This document shows positions 8,297 through 16,737 of a stretch of DNA of 64,000 nucleotides, one piece after another. This DNA comes from Anaerosporobacter mobilis DSM 15930 (GTDB taxonomy: Bacteria > Bacillota > Clostridia > Lachnospirales > Lachnospiraceae). The stretch spans positions 1 to 64,000 of the forward strand of contig NZ_FRCP01000025.1 of the NCBI RefSeq assembly GCF_900142955.1. Direction: 5' to 3'. Numbering within the stretch: the first letter of the stretch is position 1; each line of letters starts with the position of its first letter. The notes below the pieces were generated by a model. The model did no database searches and was not told where the DNA came from. It saw nothing but the letters and a program-made list of their open reading frames with translations. The position numbers and the translations under genes were made by a program.

Positions 8297-9046
8297 ATGA
8301 AATCAACTTATTCTACTTCAGAAATAGCAAAGATAATAGGTATCCATCCCAATACCGTACGCTTATACGAAGAGATAGAATTTATATCTAAGCCTAAAAG
8401 AAATGCCAATGGATATCGAATATTCACAGACCTTCATATAGATCAGTTTCGGTTAGCTCGCCTAGCCTTACAAGTCGAAGTTCTACAGAGTGGCTTACGA
8501 AAACAAGCAATCAACATAATTAAAACGTCTGCTAGATGTGATTTTGATAAAGCACTTGTATTAACCTCTACCTATCTCGAGAATATTGTTGCAGAACGAC
8601 ATAATGCAGAAGAAGCGATTTCGATTGTAGAACATGCTTTATTAGGAGATTCCATGTATGAAGAAGACTGTTATTTAACACGAAAAGAAACTGCTGATTA
8701 TCTTCATATTACCATAGATACCTTACGTAACTGGGAACTGAATGGGTTGTTTACAGCCAAACGAAAGGAGAATGGGTACCGCGTGTATACTAGTTCGGAT
8801 ATCTCTACACTTAAGATTATCAAATCTCTTCGTTGTGCCAATTACTCTCTAGCCTCTATCCTTCGGATGTTATCCGCATTATCAGACGACCCACGGGCCA
8901 ATATACGTACAGCAATCAACACTTCAAATGCAGAAGATGATATTATTACTGCATGCGATCAATTATTAACCTCCCTAGAACACGCTACATCGAATGCAAA
9001 TGAAATAGTTAAATTATTAGAGGAAATGAAAACGAAATATAAATAA
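8297..9046 (+). CDS. MerR-family regulator with two HTH domains
   Basis: 249 residues containing two MerR-type winged HTH modules in one chain: residues about 5-75 (TSEIAKIIGIHPNTVRLYEE, then NGYRIF) and about 128-195 (TRKETADYLHITIDTLRNWE, then NGYRVY). Classical MerR proteins have one module and dimerise, so this one may bind a double-length or asymmetric site. The C-terminus has a helical stretch that could pair subunits. It sits directly before an ABC exporter pair, the usual arrangement for a regulator of that exporter. AGGGGCG serves as ribosome site. Confidence 0.85.
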   Translation: MKSTYSTSEIAKIIGIHPNTVRLYEEIEFISKPKRNANGYRIFTDLHIDQFRLARLALQVEVLQSGLRKQAINIIKTSARCDFDKALVLTSTYLENIVAERHNAEEAISIVEHALLGDSMYEEDCYLTRKETADYLHITIDTLRNWELNGLFTAKRKENGYRVYTSSDISTLKIIKSLRCANYSLASILRMLSALSDDPRANIRTAINTSNAEDDIITACDQLLTSLEHATSNANEIVKLLEEMKTKYK

Positions 9047-9058
9047 ACCCTCCACTTT

Positions 9059-9088
9059 AACACCAGACTTTGTTCTGGTGTTATTCTT
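9059..9088 (+). terminator. Terminator after the MerR-type gene
   Basis: AACACCAGA (9059-9067) pairs with TCTGGTGTT (9074-9082) over a short loop, followed by a T-rich tract. It separates the regulator gene from the ABC transporter genes. Confidence 0.8.
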
Positions 9089-9163
9089 TTGTAAGTTGAT
9101 GAAGAAAGTATTCTAATGATACAGTCTCTCAGCTGCATGTAACACATTAATAAGGAGGTAACT

Positions 9164-9898
9164 ATGGAAACTACTATTCATGTAGAACAACTAAACAAAT
9201 CTTATAATGAAATTCCCGCCGTCTGTAATCTGAACCTTCAGATTAAGCGTGGAGAGGTATTTGGCTTACTAGGCGCTAATGGTGCTGGAAAAAGCACTGC
9301 TATCGAATGCATCCTTGGAACTAAAACTGCAGACAGTGGAAGAATATCCGTACTCGGTCTTAATCCTAAGAGCCACCGCAAACAATTATTTGAACGAGTT
9401 GGAGTTCAATTTCAATCTACAAATTATCCAGATAAAATCAGGGTAGGGGAGTTGTGTGAGGAAACCATGTCCCTTTATAAGACCTTTAACGATTATCATG
9501 GCTTACTAGAACAATTCGGTCTAGCTGATAAAGAGAAAGCATTCATTAGTGAGCTCTCAGGTGGACAAAAACAACGGTTGTTTATTGTAGTTGCATTAAT
9601 TTCTAATCCCGAAGTAGTCTTCTTAGACGAATTAACAACCGGGCTTGATCCCAAAGCAAGAAGAGATGTGTGGCGATGCCTAGATAAATTAAAGTCAGAT
9701 GGATTAACGATTCTACTATCCTCACATTTTATGGACGAGGTTGAAGTCCTTTGTGATCGTATCGGAATTCTTAAAAGGGGAGAATTGATCTTCTGCGGAA
9801 CGATACAAGAAGCTATTAATACAAGCCCTTATGAAAAACTAGAAGATGCTTATCTTTGGTTTACAGACGAGGAGGAGAATGAAGATGAAGGCCTATAA
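9164..9898 (+). CDS. ABC transporter ATP-binding protein
   Basis: 244 residues with intact ATPase motifs: Walker A GANGAGKST, signature LSGGQKQR, Walker B VVFLDELTTGLD and the switch histidine in SSHFMDEVE. This is the drug/lipid-exporter type (CcmA/DrrA-like). AAGGAGG precedes the ATG. Its last 14 bases overlap the permease gene, so the two are translationally coupled and form one exporter. The MerR-type protein upstream is the likely controller. Substrate unknown. Confidence 0.95.
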   Translation: METTIHVEQLNKSYNEIPAVCNLNLQIKRGEVFGLLGANGAGKSTAIECILGTKTADSGRISVLGLNPKSHRKQLFERVGVQFQSTNYPDKIRVGELCEETMSLYKTFNDYHGLLEQFGLADKEKAFISELSGGQKQRLFIVVALISNPEVVFLDELTTGLDPKARRDVWRCLDKLKSDGLTILLSSHFMDEVEVLCDRIGILKRGELIFCGTIQEAINTSPYEKLEDAYLWFTDEEENEDEGL

Positions 9899-10628
9899 AG
9901 CAATGTTAAAAACAGAATTCCAATTATCCCTAAGAGGCATAGATATGTTCATATTTGCTATCTGTATGCCTATCGTTGTAACCATCCTATTAGGTAGTAT
10001 GTTCCGTAATAAACCTGCCTTCGAAGGAGCCTCCTACACCTTCTTTGAACAGTCTTTTGGTGCGATATCAACAATAGCTATCTGTGCAGGTGGCGTAATG
10101 GGACTACCTTTAGTGATATCAGATTACCGTAATCGTAAGATTCTAAAGAGACTTCAGGTTACTCCATCAAGTCCTACCTTAATCTTGGCTGTTCAAGTAA
10201 GTATCTATACCATTTACTCCATCGCTTCCCTCTTACTTGTATATGCGACCGCTAAGATTTTCTTCCATTATGAAATGGCTGGATCATTACTATATTTTAC
10301 CGGTAGCTATCTTCTAGTTATGCTATCTATGTTTAGCATAGGAATGATGGTGGGGGGAATCGCTAGAGATATAAAAAGTGCTAGCGTCATTGCAAGCTTA
10401 TTATATTTCCCAATGCTACTCTTCTCAGGGGCAACTCTTCCTTATGAAGTAATGCCCTCCTCCCTTCAAAAAGTAGCTGATCTTCTTCCTCTAACACAAG
10501 GGATAAAACTTATCAAAGCATCAGCATTAGGGTTACCTATTAATGACGTTGTTCTACCAATTATACTTATGATCCTTCTATCTATAATCTGTATTGGTAT
10601 CTCCATTCGCTTCTTTAAATGGGAATAA
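9885..10628 (+). CDS. ABC-2 type permease
   Basis: 247 residues with six predicted membrane segments: one after the N-terminal 20 residues, then AISTIAICAGGVMGLPLVI, the VSIYTIYSIASLLLVYA segment, two more in the middle and one at the end. It has the ABC-2 (DrrB-like) layout. I start it at ATG 9885, seven bases after GGAGGAG inside the ATPase gene; ATG 9879 is too close to that site and upstream codons belong to the ATPase frame. It pairs with the ATPase as an exporter. Confidence 0.9.
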   Translation: MKAYKAMLKTEFQLSLRGIDMFIFAICMPIVVTILLGSMFRNKPAFEGASYTFFEQSFGAISTIAICAGGVMGLPLVISDYRNRKILKRLQVTPSSPTLILAVQVSIYTIYSIASLLLVYATAKIFFHYEMAGSLLYFTGSYLLVMLSMFSIGMMVGGIARDIKSASVIASLLYFPMLLFSGATLPYEVMPSSLQKVADLLPLTQGIKLIKASALGLPINDVVLPIILMILLSIICIGISIRFFKWE

Positions 10629-10646
10629 AAATTAGGCAAAAAAAAT

Positions 10647-10677
10647 AAAAAAATGAGGCAATGCCTCATTTTTTTAC
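10647..10677. terminator. Bidirectional terminator
   Basis: AAAAAAATGAGGCA is followed directly by its inverse, giving an A-run on one side and a T-run on the other. It ends the ABC exporter transcript from the left and the lipoprotein transcript from the right; the lipoprotein stop codon lies inside the stem. Confidence 0.9.
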
Positions 10678-11199
10678 TCTTCCATTCATTCTTAACAATA
10701 CCGTTCCACAAGCTGATTGTAAGGTAAGACTTCCATCATCTAAGTTCCAAGCACTTGCTCGTACTTCTTGATTTTGATTTTTATATGCTTCAATTGTCTC
10801 ATCAGGGTTTCCAAGTGATCCAGTAATTCTATTAAACCACTCCCCATATGTTCCCGTCTCGGGTGTAATTGACATATCCGTAACATTACCATCTTGTAAA
10901 GAAGTAATCATTGATAGGGATTCTCCAAACAAATTCGTATTATATCTTCTTAATTGTACTGAATTGGTACCATCAGCCATAGTTGATTTGCCATCGCCTA
11001 ATATATTAGTAATTGCATTATCAGGTTTCCCAATCGTAGCTATATACTTCTCAATTGTTTCTGAATCAGATAACTTTTTATTACCAGGAGTATCAATTGC
11101 AGGAGCATTGTAATCTCCCTCATCCTTGCCTGAAGTACAACCAGTGAACACAACAATAGCATATACAATTAATGTTAACAGAATCGTTCTATTCTTCAT
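10666..11199 (-). CDS. Small uncharacterised lipoprotein
   Basis: 177 residues with a signal peptide and lipobox VFTGC, so Cys21 is the likely lipid anchor. The mature part is short, polar and has two similar stretches beginning IEKYIATIGKPDNAI and FNRITGSLGNPDETI, which suggests a duplicated small domain. I do not recognise the family. The second of two nearby ATGs (11199) is eight bases from AAGGAG and is chosen as start. Confidence 0.7.
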   Translation of the reverse strand: MKNRTILLTLIVYAIVVFTGCTSGKDEGDYNAPAIDTPGNKKLSDSETIEKYIATIGKPDNAITNILGDGKSTMADGTNSVQLRRYNTNLFGESLSMITSLQDGNVTDMSITPETGTYGEWFNRITGSLGNPDETIEAYKNQNQEVRASAWNLDDGSLTLQSACGTVLLRMNGRVKK

Positions 11200-11276
11200 A
11201 ATCATTACTCCTTTATAGTCAAATATAACAACTTATTCTTATATTCTCCTATATTAGAATAATCTATTCAGATGGA

Positions 11277-11627
11277 TTAGCCCAGTTTATCTTCCCATTC
11301 CTGTTCTTTAAAACCAATTAATACAAATTCTTCTGTAATAATAAGTGGACGTTTTACTAGCATTCCGTCTGTAGCTAATAAGTCTAACTGTTCCTCTTCT
11401 GACATTGTTGGCAACTTATCTTTCAGTCCAAGCTCTTTATAAAGATTCCCACTTGTATTAAAGAACTTCTTAAGAGGCATATCACTTCTTGTATACCATG
11501 TTTTTAGTTCCTCAGCTGTTGGATTGTCAAGTTTAATGTCTCTATCCGTAAACGAAACGTTATGCTCTTCTAACCATTTCTTCGCTTTCTTACATGTTGT
11601 ACACTTCGGATATTCTAAAAATATCAT
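11277..11627 (-). CDS. ArsC/Spx-family thioredoxin-fold protein
   Basis: 116 residues starting MIFLEYPKCTTCKKA, with the CxxC pair (CTTC) of Spx/YffB-like members of the arsenate reductase family. The middle has the family's conserved pattern from KLDNPTAEEL to MPLKKFFNTSG, and the tail has MLVKRPLII. Whether it is a reductase or an Spx-like regulator cannot be told from sequence. I start it at ATG 11627, seven bases after GGAGG. It follows the NADH oxidase gene by 19 bases, so the two are probably one operon for oxygen or redox stress. Confidence 0.85.
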   Translation of the reverse strand: MIFLEYPKCTTCKKAKKWLEEHNVSFTDRDIKLDNPTAEELKTWYTRSDMPLKKFFNTSGNLYKELGLKDKLPTMSEEEQLDLLATDGMLVKRPLIITEEFVLIGFKEQEWEDKLG

Positions 11628-11646
11628 CTTCATCCCTCCGTCTTCC

Positions 11647-12981
11647 CTATTTTGCTTGTAATGCAGCCATTGTAATGTAGTTATATGGTTGATTGAAATG
11701 TGGTAAGAAAAATGCATCAAACAATTTCATCTTATCAATTGTTAACTTCTCTTGTACTGCTAAACTAAAGAAATGAATTGCCAAAGAAATGTCATGGTCA
11801 GAACACATCTGCGCACCAAGAATTACTCTTGTATCTTTGTCATATACAATTCTTAGTTTAACTTTAAAATTATCATGCTCAATGAATAAAGGTTTTTGCC
11901 AATCTTCAAAATCGGTTGCTTCTGCATTGATTCCCATATTCTTAGCCTTAGTTAGAGTTAATCCTGTGGATAGCATATTAAAGCCAAAGATACTAATACC
12001 ATTCGTTCCTTGCACACCTTCCGTTGCAATCTCCGTTCCACAAGCGTTATGTGCAGCAATAATTCCTGAACGAACCGCATTAGACGCTAAAGCAATATAA
12101 TCCGTATCACTCGTTGCATTATCATAAACAGTTGCACAGTCACCAATTGCATATACATCTTTGATACTTGTCTCCTGTTTTTCATTTACCAAGAACGCAC
12201 CATTCTTAAATGTTTCTAGCTTGCCATCTCCAATAGTGGTGTTAGGCTTAAATCCAATACAAAGTACGACCATGTCTGCTTTAAATTCTTCTTTGTCAGT
12301 TACAACAGACTCAACCTTTGTTGTTCCCTTAATTTCTTTCACAGATTGACCAAATGCAAGACGAATCCCATTCTCTTCTAGATGGTTGGTCATACGGTCT
12401 GTATATTCTTTATCATAGTATCCACTAAGACAAGTATCAGCCATATCTACTAATGTTACATCGTTGCCATTACGTTTGAACGCTTCTGCTAATTCAACAC
12501 CAATGTAACCTGCACCTACTACGACTACATTCTTAATAGCTCCACTCTCTAACTTATCAATTACCTCTTGCGCATTCTGATATAGTTTAACGAATTGAAC
12601 ATTTTCTAAATCAGAACCTTTAATAGGAGGAGCTATTGGAAGAGAACCTGTAGCAAGTATTAACTTATCATATTCTTGCGCATATTTCTCACCATTCTTA
12701 CCAGTCGCATAGATAACCTTGTTATCATAATCAATGGAATCAACAGGAGTTTCCATATAAACTTTCGCACCTTTATTCTCTAATTTCTCTTTATCTGAAT
12801 AAAATAATCCTGATGGACCCGCAATCTGCTTTCCAATCCATAGAGCCATTCCACATCCAAGAAAACTGATATTGCTATTCGCATCAAAAGTTGCCACTTC
12901 TTTATCCTTATAGTTATCAAGTATCGTATTAATTGCAGCCGTACCTGCATGATTTGCTCCAACAACAACTATTTTTTCCAT
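11647..12981 (-). CDS. nox: Water-forming NADH oxidase (CoA-disulfide reductase family)
   Basis: 444 residues. It has an N-terminal FAD site (VVVGANHAGTAA), a single redox cysteine at Cys43 (FLGCGM), a second nucleotide site (VVVGAGYIGVELAEA) for NADH, the flavin-binding YAIGDCA motif and a C-terminal dimerisation domain. The single active cysteine fits four-electron NADH oxidases that reduce O2 to water. In an anaerobe it would clear oxygen and regenerate NAD+. AAGGAG precedes the ATG. A consensus promoter and a palindrome lie just upstream. Confidence 0.92.
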   Translation of the reverse strand: MEKIVVVGANHAGTAAINTILDNYKDKEVATFDANSNISFLGCGMALWIGKQIAGPSGLFYSDKEKLENKGAKVYMETPVDSIDYDNKVIYATGKNGEKYAQEYDKLILATGSLPIAPPIKGSDLENVQFVKLYQNAQEVIDKLESGAIKNVVVVGAGYIGVELAEAFKRNGNDVTLVDMADTCLSGYYDKEYTDRMTNHLEENGIRLAFGQSVKEIKGTTKVESVVTDKEEFKADMVVLCIGFKPNTTIGDGKLETFKNGAFLVNEKQETSIKDVYAIGDCATVYDNATSDTDYIALASNAVRSGIIAAHNACGTEIATEGVQGTNGISIFGFNMLSTGLTLTKAKNMGINAEATDFEDWQKPLFIEHDNFKVKLRIVYDKDTRVILGAQMCSDHDISLAIHFFSLAVQEKLTIDKMKLFDAFFLPHFNQPYNYITMAALQAK

Positions 12982-13009
12982 AGAATTATCTCCTTATATA
13001 ATTTAATTT

Positions 13010-13075
13010 TAGTAATAGTAATTATTACTAATTATCACTTGTTGATATTATACGACTTTAATAATTTTTTGTCAA
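13010..13075 (-). promoter_or_regulatory. nox promoter with downstream palindrome
   Basis: On the minus strand TTGACA (13075-13070) and TATAAT (13052-13047) are separated by exactly 17 bases, a perfect vegetative promoter. About ten bases past the expected start point lies TAGTAAT-N7-ATTACTA (13030-13010), well placed to act as a repressor site. The palindrome does not match Rex or PerR consensus sites that I know. Confidence 0.75.
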
Positions 13076-13083
13076 TGTTACAA

Positions 13084-13138
13084 TTAATGGTATAGCAAAA
13101 AAAACTATATTGACAACCTTTTTACTTAATGGTATATT
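13084..13138 (+). promoter_or_regulatory. Promoter and direct repeats of the DeoR-type gene
   Basis: TTGACA (13110-13115) and TATATT (13133-13138) are 17 bases apart. The word TTAATGGTATA occurs at 13084-13094 and again at 13126-13136, overlapping the -10 box. The repeats are 42 bp apart, four helical turns, which suits a repressor bridging the promoter. Autoregulation by the adjacent DeoR protein is inferred. Confidence 0.6.
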
Positions 13139-13187
13139 TATGACAGTTCCTGTGTGTTTATGTGTGTTTGAAAGGAGTTGGTTGCGT

Positions 13188-13949
13188 TTGTTTGCCAAGC
13201 AAAGACATGAGGAAATACTTTTACTTTTAAAACAAAAACAGTCTGTTACAGTAACAGAACTATGTGAACTTTTTAATACTTCATCAGAAACAATACGTAG
13301 AGATCTGCTTTTATTAGAAAAACAAGGGCATTTAATGCGTGTTCATGGTGGTGCTCTTTTACAAAAAAATATGGCTGGTTCTTCAACAATCCAAGAAAGA
13401 TTATCAGAAAATATCCCCAACAAAAAACAGCTTTGCATTAATGCCGTAAAAGTTATAGAAGCTGGTGATGTAATTGCTATTGAATCTGGAAGTACAGCAA
13501 TTGAATTAGCAAAAATGATTGCAGCTTTATCTTTTAATGTTACCGTTGTAACCAACGCACCAGATGTTGCTGATCAGTTGTATCATTGTCAGAATGTGCA
13601 ACTAATTATGATTGGGGGCCAATATTTACAAGAAGAACGTGCCTTTTATGGTCAACTTGCGCTTGATAGTATTACCAATATCCATGTAGATAAATGCTTT
13701 ATCTTTCCTACAGCTGTTTCGTTACAGCAAGGGGCCGCTACAACTTGTTATGAATTATGTGGTATATCAAGAGCTTATATAGCTATTGCTGATGACGTTT
13801 ATTTTCTTTGTGATAGTAGCAAATTCCAAAAAACCGCTTTTGTTAAAATATGCTCTTTAACAGCAAGACATACCATTATCACTGATTCAGAAGTAAGTTC
13901 TGACATTGTAACGATTTACGAAGAACATGGTATTCGATTAATAAAATAG
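13188..13949 (+). CDS. DeoR-family transcriptional regulator
   Basis: 253 residues from TTG 13188. The N-terminal winged HTH (VTVTELCELFNTSSETIRRD, then LEKQGHLMRVHGGAL) is the DeoR signature, and the rest is the sugar-phosphate-binding DeoRC domain (AIESGSTAIELAKM, VVTNAPDVADQL). A longer frame opens at 13110, but the promoter occupies 13110-13138, so the shorter start, ten bases after AAAGGAG, is preferred. DeoR proteins respond to phosphorylated metabolites; the downstream carrier of the organophosphate type fits such a role. Confidence 0.88.
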   Translation: MFAKQRHEEILLLLKQKQSVTVTELCELFNTSSETIRRDLLLLEKQGHLMRVHGGALLQKNMAGSSTIQERLSENIPNKKQLCINAVKVIEAGDVIAIESGSTAIELAKMIAALSFNVTVVTNAPDVADQLYHCQNVQLIMIGGQYLQEERAFYGQLALDSITNIHVDKCFIFPTAVSLQQGAATTCYELCGISRAYIAIADDVYFLCDSSKFQKTAFVKICSLTARHTIITDSEVSSDIVTIYEEHGIRLIK

Positions 13950-14237
13950 TTAATAACTGGTTCGTGTGTTAAAAACCCTCCAAAAAACTTGCCTTCATCA
14001 AATTGCACATTCACAAACCTGGCTACTGTGATACAGAACATAGTTTGGCGAGCAACTGTATGAAGTCGTTGGTACTTAGGTTCTGTACTTTAGAGCTTTA
14101 TGTACCACCACGTACTTCATCCATGTAAGAGCGGGTTGCGAACAAACTGTGTTTTGTATCACATACTGATATATAAATTGTGCAAATTGACGATTCAAAA
14201 TATAAAAGCGGCTTTTGATACCCCAACCAGTTAATAA
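13950..14237. repeat. Long palindromic repeat, family A, copy 1
   Basis: A 288-bp element whose left half is an imperfect reverse complement of its right half. The outer ends are TTAATAACTGG and its inverse; inner arms include CAAATTGCACA near 14000 and TGTGCAAATTG near 14180. It fills nearly all the space between the DeoR-type and MFS genes. Any transcript crossing it would form one very long hairpin. Copies 2 and 3 lie at 18447 and 19907. Confidence 0.8.
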
Positions 14238-14282
14238 ATAATTTCATAACCAAGATAAACAATATATTTATGAAGGATACGA

Positions 14283-15536
14283 ATGAAAAAAAGAACACGG
14301 AGGTTCTCGTCTGCTATGAGACAACTACGTAACAAAAGTGAAATCAAACTCCTAGTAATCATGTGCTGTATTGTATATTTCACCAGCTATTTAACTAGGT
14401 TAAATTTTAATGCTAGTATAAGTGAAATCATTGCAAGTGGCACATTAACGAGAGAAACCGCAGGTATGGTCAGCACAGGTGGGTTTATAGCATATGGAAT
14501 AGGCCAACTCTTATGTGGTTATATAGGAGATAAAATTTCTCCAATTAAACTAATTGCATTAGGGTTGATATTAACAGCTACTGCTAATATGGTAATACCA
14601 TTTTTAACAGTAAGCGGATTTTTTATTCTTGTTTGGTGTGCTAATGGATTTTTTCAATCTATGTTATGGCCTCCTCTAGTTAGAATAATGGCCGAATCAC
14701 TACCCTCAGATAAATACAACAAAGCTATTGTTCAGATTGCTTTTTCCAGTCTTCTAGGTACAGTCGTTGTTTACTTTTTAGCATCTGCATGTATAACCTT
14801 GTATAATTGGAAAATCCTATTCATTATCTGTTCATTGATGGCAATTCTCGTGACCTTTTGTTGGTTACTTATTCTAAACCGAATGAAACTTATGGATTCT
14901 ATAGAATTAAGTGATATAAAAAAGAAAGACCAAGGCCCTTCAACTAGCTTACCAAAAAAGATCTGGATATACTATTTGCTCCCAGTAGCTATAATTGTTA
15001 TGTTACAAGGAATTATGCGAGATGGAATCACTCTTTGGATGCCAACTTACTTAAATGAAGTTTTTCAGATTCCAATTGCCTCATCTATCTTAACTGTTAT
15101 TATTTTACCGCTATTCGCGCTTGTTAGTGTGAAACTTACTTCCATATTATATATAAAGTTAAAGGATGAAATTCTTGGATCTTTGATTTTATTCATTATA
15201 TGTTTATTCACTAGTATCTTACTTTACCCATTGTATTCAAGTAATGCTTTTATTGGAATACTACTTATGTCCATGATTACTGGGTGCATGCATGGTGTAA
15301 ATACACTGCTCATTAGTTATTTACCAGCACGATTTTCTAAAATGGGTAAAACTTCAATCGCTTCCGGCGGGTTAAATGCTTGTTCTTACATAGGCAGTTC
15401 CATTTCTTCGTTTGGGATAGCATACGTTAGTAAATTATATGGTTGGCACATAACCATTCTTACTTTTATTGTTATCTCTTCCCTTGCAATACTATTTTGT
15501 CTCATTGCTCGAAAAGAAGTAAAAAAATCAATGTAG
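14283..15536 (+). CDS. MFS transporter, organophosphate:phosphate antiporter type
   Basis: 417 residues with twelve predicted membrane segments in two halves joined by a charged loop near residues 205-225. The N-half has YLTRLNFNASISEI, GFIAYGIGQLLCGYIGDKIS and WPPLVRIMAES, which match the GlpT/UhpT/hexuronate branch of the major facilitator superfamily. Substrate is not evident, though sugar phosphates or glycerol phosphate fit the DeoR-type regulator upstream. GAAGGA lies five bases before the ATG. The 288-bp palindromic repeat separates it from the regulator, and a terminator follows. Confidence 0.85.
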   Translation: MKKRTRRFSSAMRQLRNKSEIKLLVIMCCIVYFTSYLTRLNFNASISEIIASGTLTRETAGMVSTGGFIAYGIGQLLCGYIGDKISPIKLIALGLILTATANMVIPFLTVSGFFILVWCANGFFQSMLWPPLVRIMAESLPSDKYNKAIVQIAFSSLLGTVVVYFLASACITLYNWKILFIICSLMAILVTFCWLLILNRMKLMDSIELSDIKKKDQGPSTSLPKKIWIYYLLPVAIIVMLQGIMRDGITLWMPTYLNEVFQIPIASSILTVIILPLFALVSVKLTSILYIKLKDEILGSLILFIICLFTSILLYPLYSSNAFIGILLMSMITGCMHGVNTLLISYLPARFSKMGKTSIASGGLNACSYIGSSISSFGIAYVSKLYGWHITILTFIVISSLAILFCLIARKEVKKSM

Positions 15537-15618
15537 CAAAATAGTTCGGGGATTATTTAATCCTCGAACTATTTTATCTAAAGTCTAAGACATACTATAT
15601 ATTTATGTAGTATGTCTT
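15537..15618. terminator. Two adjacent terminator hairpins
   Basis: The first (15537-15576) has a 19-bp stem built on ATAGTTCGGGGATTA and ends the MFS gene. The second (15587-15618) has the stem AAGACATACTA and lies nearer the convergent methyltransferase gene. Together they insulate the two transcription units. Confidence 0.85.
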
Positions 15619-15677
15619 ACTATAATACTGCTTCTATATTTTTATTATTTCTGAACCCCTAGAAGATTATATCTTAC

Positions 15678-16598
15678 TCATCTTGTTATAAGCTTAGCTA
15701 CTAACTCCATATAATTGTTATCTGTTCCACAACAACCGCCAAAGATCTTTAACCCCTTATTCATCTGCAATTTTCTCATCTCGTTAGCGAACTCCTCAGG
15801 ATTGCTTGTATGTAAATCTTTGGCTCCATCTAATTCTGCATAGGATAATGGTGAGGTATTTGCTTGAATTCCCAGAAATCTATTACGAACTAGCTCCTTA
15901 TCGTTGCAGGGCTGTGATAATGCCTCTAATACTATAGATGGATGGACGCAATTCGTCATATAACACATTGGCTTTCGTTCCACTTGTTCATCAATCGTTC
16001 TAATAGCTTCATAAATCGATGTCCCATCAATCAAACATCCATCACGCTCTATTGTAAAACTAATGATATACGGTATATCTATTTCGGAAGCAGCTTCCGA
16101 TACTCCTAATGCCTCATCAATTACTGGCATTATTCCTGCATACACAAAGTCTACTCCAGCCTCCTTGAATTTACCAATTTGCCAGCTGTGAAATTCTTTT
16201 GCTTCTATTCTAGTTAGCCTTCCTTCTCCTGTATATGCATCCCCTTTACATCCCATCAGACCACCAATATATAACTCGATTCCTGAACTGGCTTTTACTT
16301 CCTTTAATACTGCAACATTATCCCCAATTACTTGGTCATCATATTGAGATAACTCAACTCTTTCTTTATTGGCACGCCTTGTTGGTGTTGTCACTAACAA
16401 GGGTAAATTAAATTTCCTTGCAATATCTATATATTGACTCCATAATTCTATCAACACCTGCTTACCCTTATCTGAATAAACAAGACTAGCCATAGCAATC
16501 CTTTCATCAAACTCTATAGAATATTCACGCTTCAGACGTTCCCCCAAAGCTCCCTCCATTAATAACACTTTCGTTTCTTTAATTATCTCTTCCCTCAT
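15678..16598 (-). CDS. Homocysteine S-methyltransferase-family protein
   Basis: 306 residues with the Zn-site cysteines of the family: TNCVHP in the middle and GGCCGTD near the C-terminus. The N-terminus has the barrel entry LLMEGALGERLKRE. Family members (MmuM, BhmT, the MetH N-domain) move a methyl group onto homocysteine or a similar thiol. The sequence is more divergent than MmuM, so the donor and acceptor are uncertain. Start chosen at ATG 16598, after GAGGGG; an in-frame TTG 18 bases upstream overlaps that ribosome site. Apparently a single-gene unit. Confidence 0.8.
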   Translation of the reverse strand: MREEIIKETKVLLMEGALGERLKREYSIEFDERIAMASLVYSDKGKQVLIELWSQYIDIARKFNLPLLVTTPTRRANKERVELSQYDDQVIGDNVAVLKEVKASSGIELYIGGLMGCKGDAYTGEGRLTRIEAKEFHSWQIGKFKEAGVDFVYAGIMPVIDEALGVSEAASEIDIPYIISFTIERDGCLIDGTSIYEAIRTIDEQVERKPMCYMTNCVHPSIVLEALSQPCNDKELVRNRFLGIQANTSPLSYAELDGAKDLHTSNPEEFANEMRKLQMNKGLKIFGGCCGTDNNYMELVAKLITR

Positions 16599-16687
16599 TG
16601 TCTTATTTCCCCTCAATTATTATGTAGTTCCTATATTACCATCTTATGGTCATGCAAACAAGAATTAGTAAAAAATTACCGAAAGAG

Positions 16688-16735
16688 AAAACCGTAAAGG
16701 AACATGAATACTATCCACCTCCCATTACGGTTTTA
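16688..16735 (-). terminator. Terminator after the pdaA-like gene
   Basis: AAAACCGTAA (16688-16697) pairs with TTACGGTTTT (16724-16733). On the minus strand the stem is followed by TTTTC, three bases past the stop codon of the deacetylase gene. Confidence 0.75.
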
Positions 16736-16737
16736 TT

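Noticed and set aside
13110..13187. Longer N-terminus of the DeoR-type protein
   Set aside because: The promoter -35 and -10 boxes occupy 13110-13138, so translation cannot begin there. The start at 13188 has a proper ribosome site.
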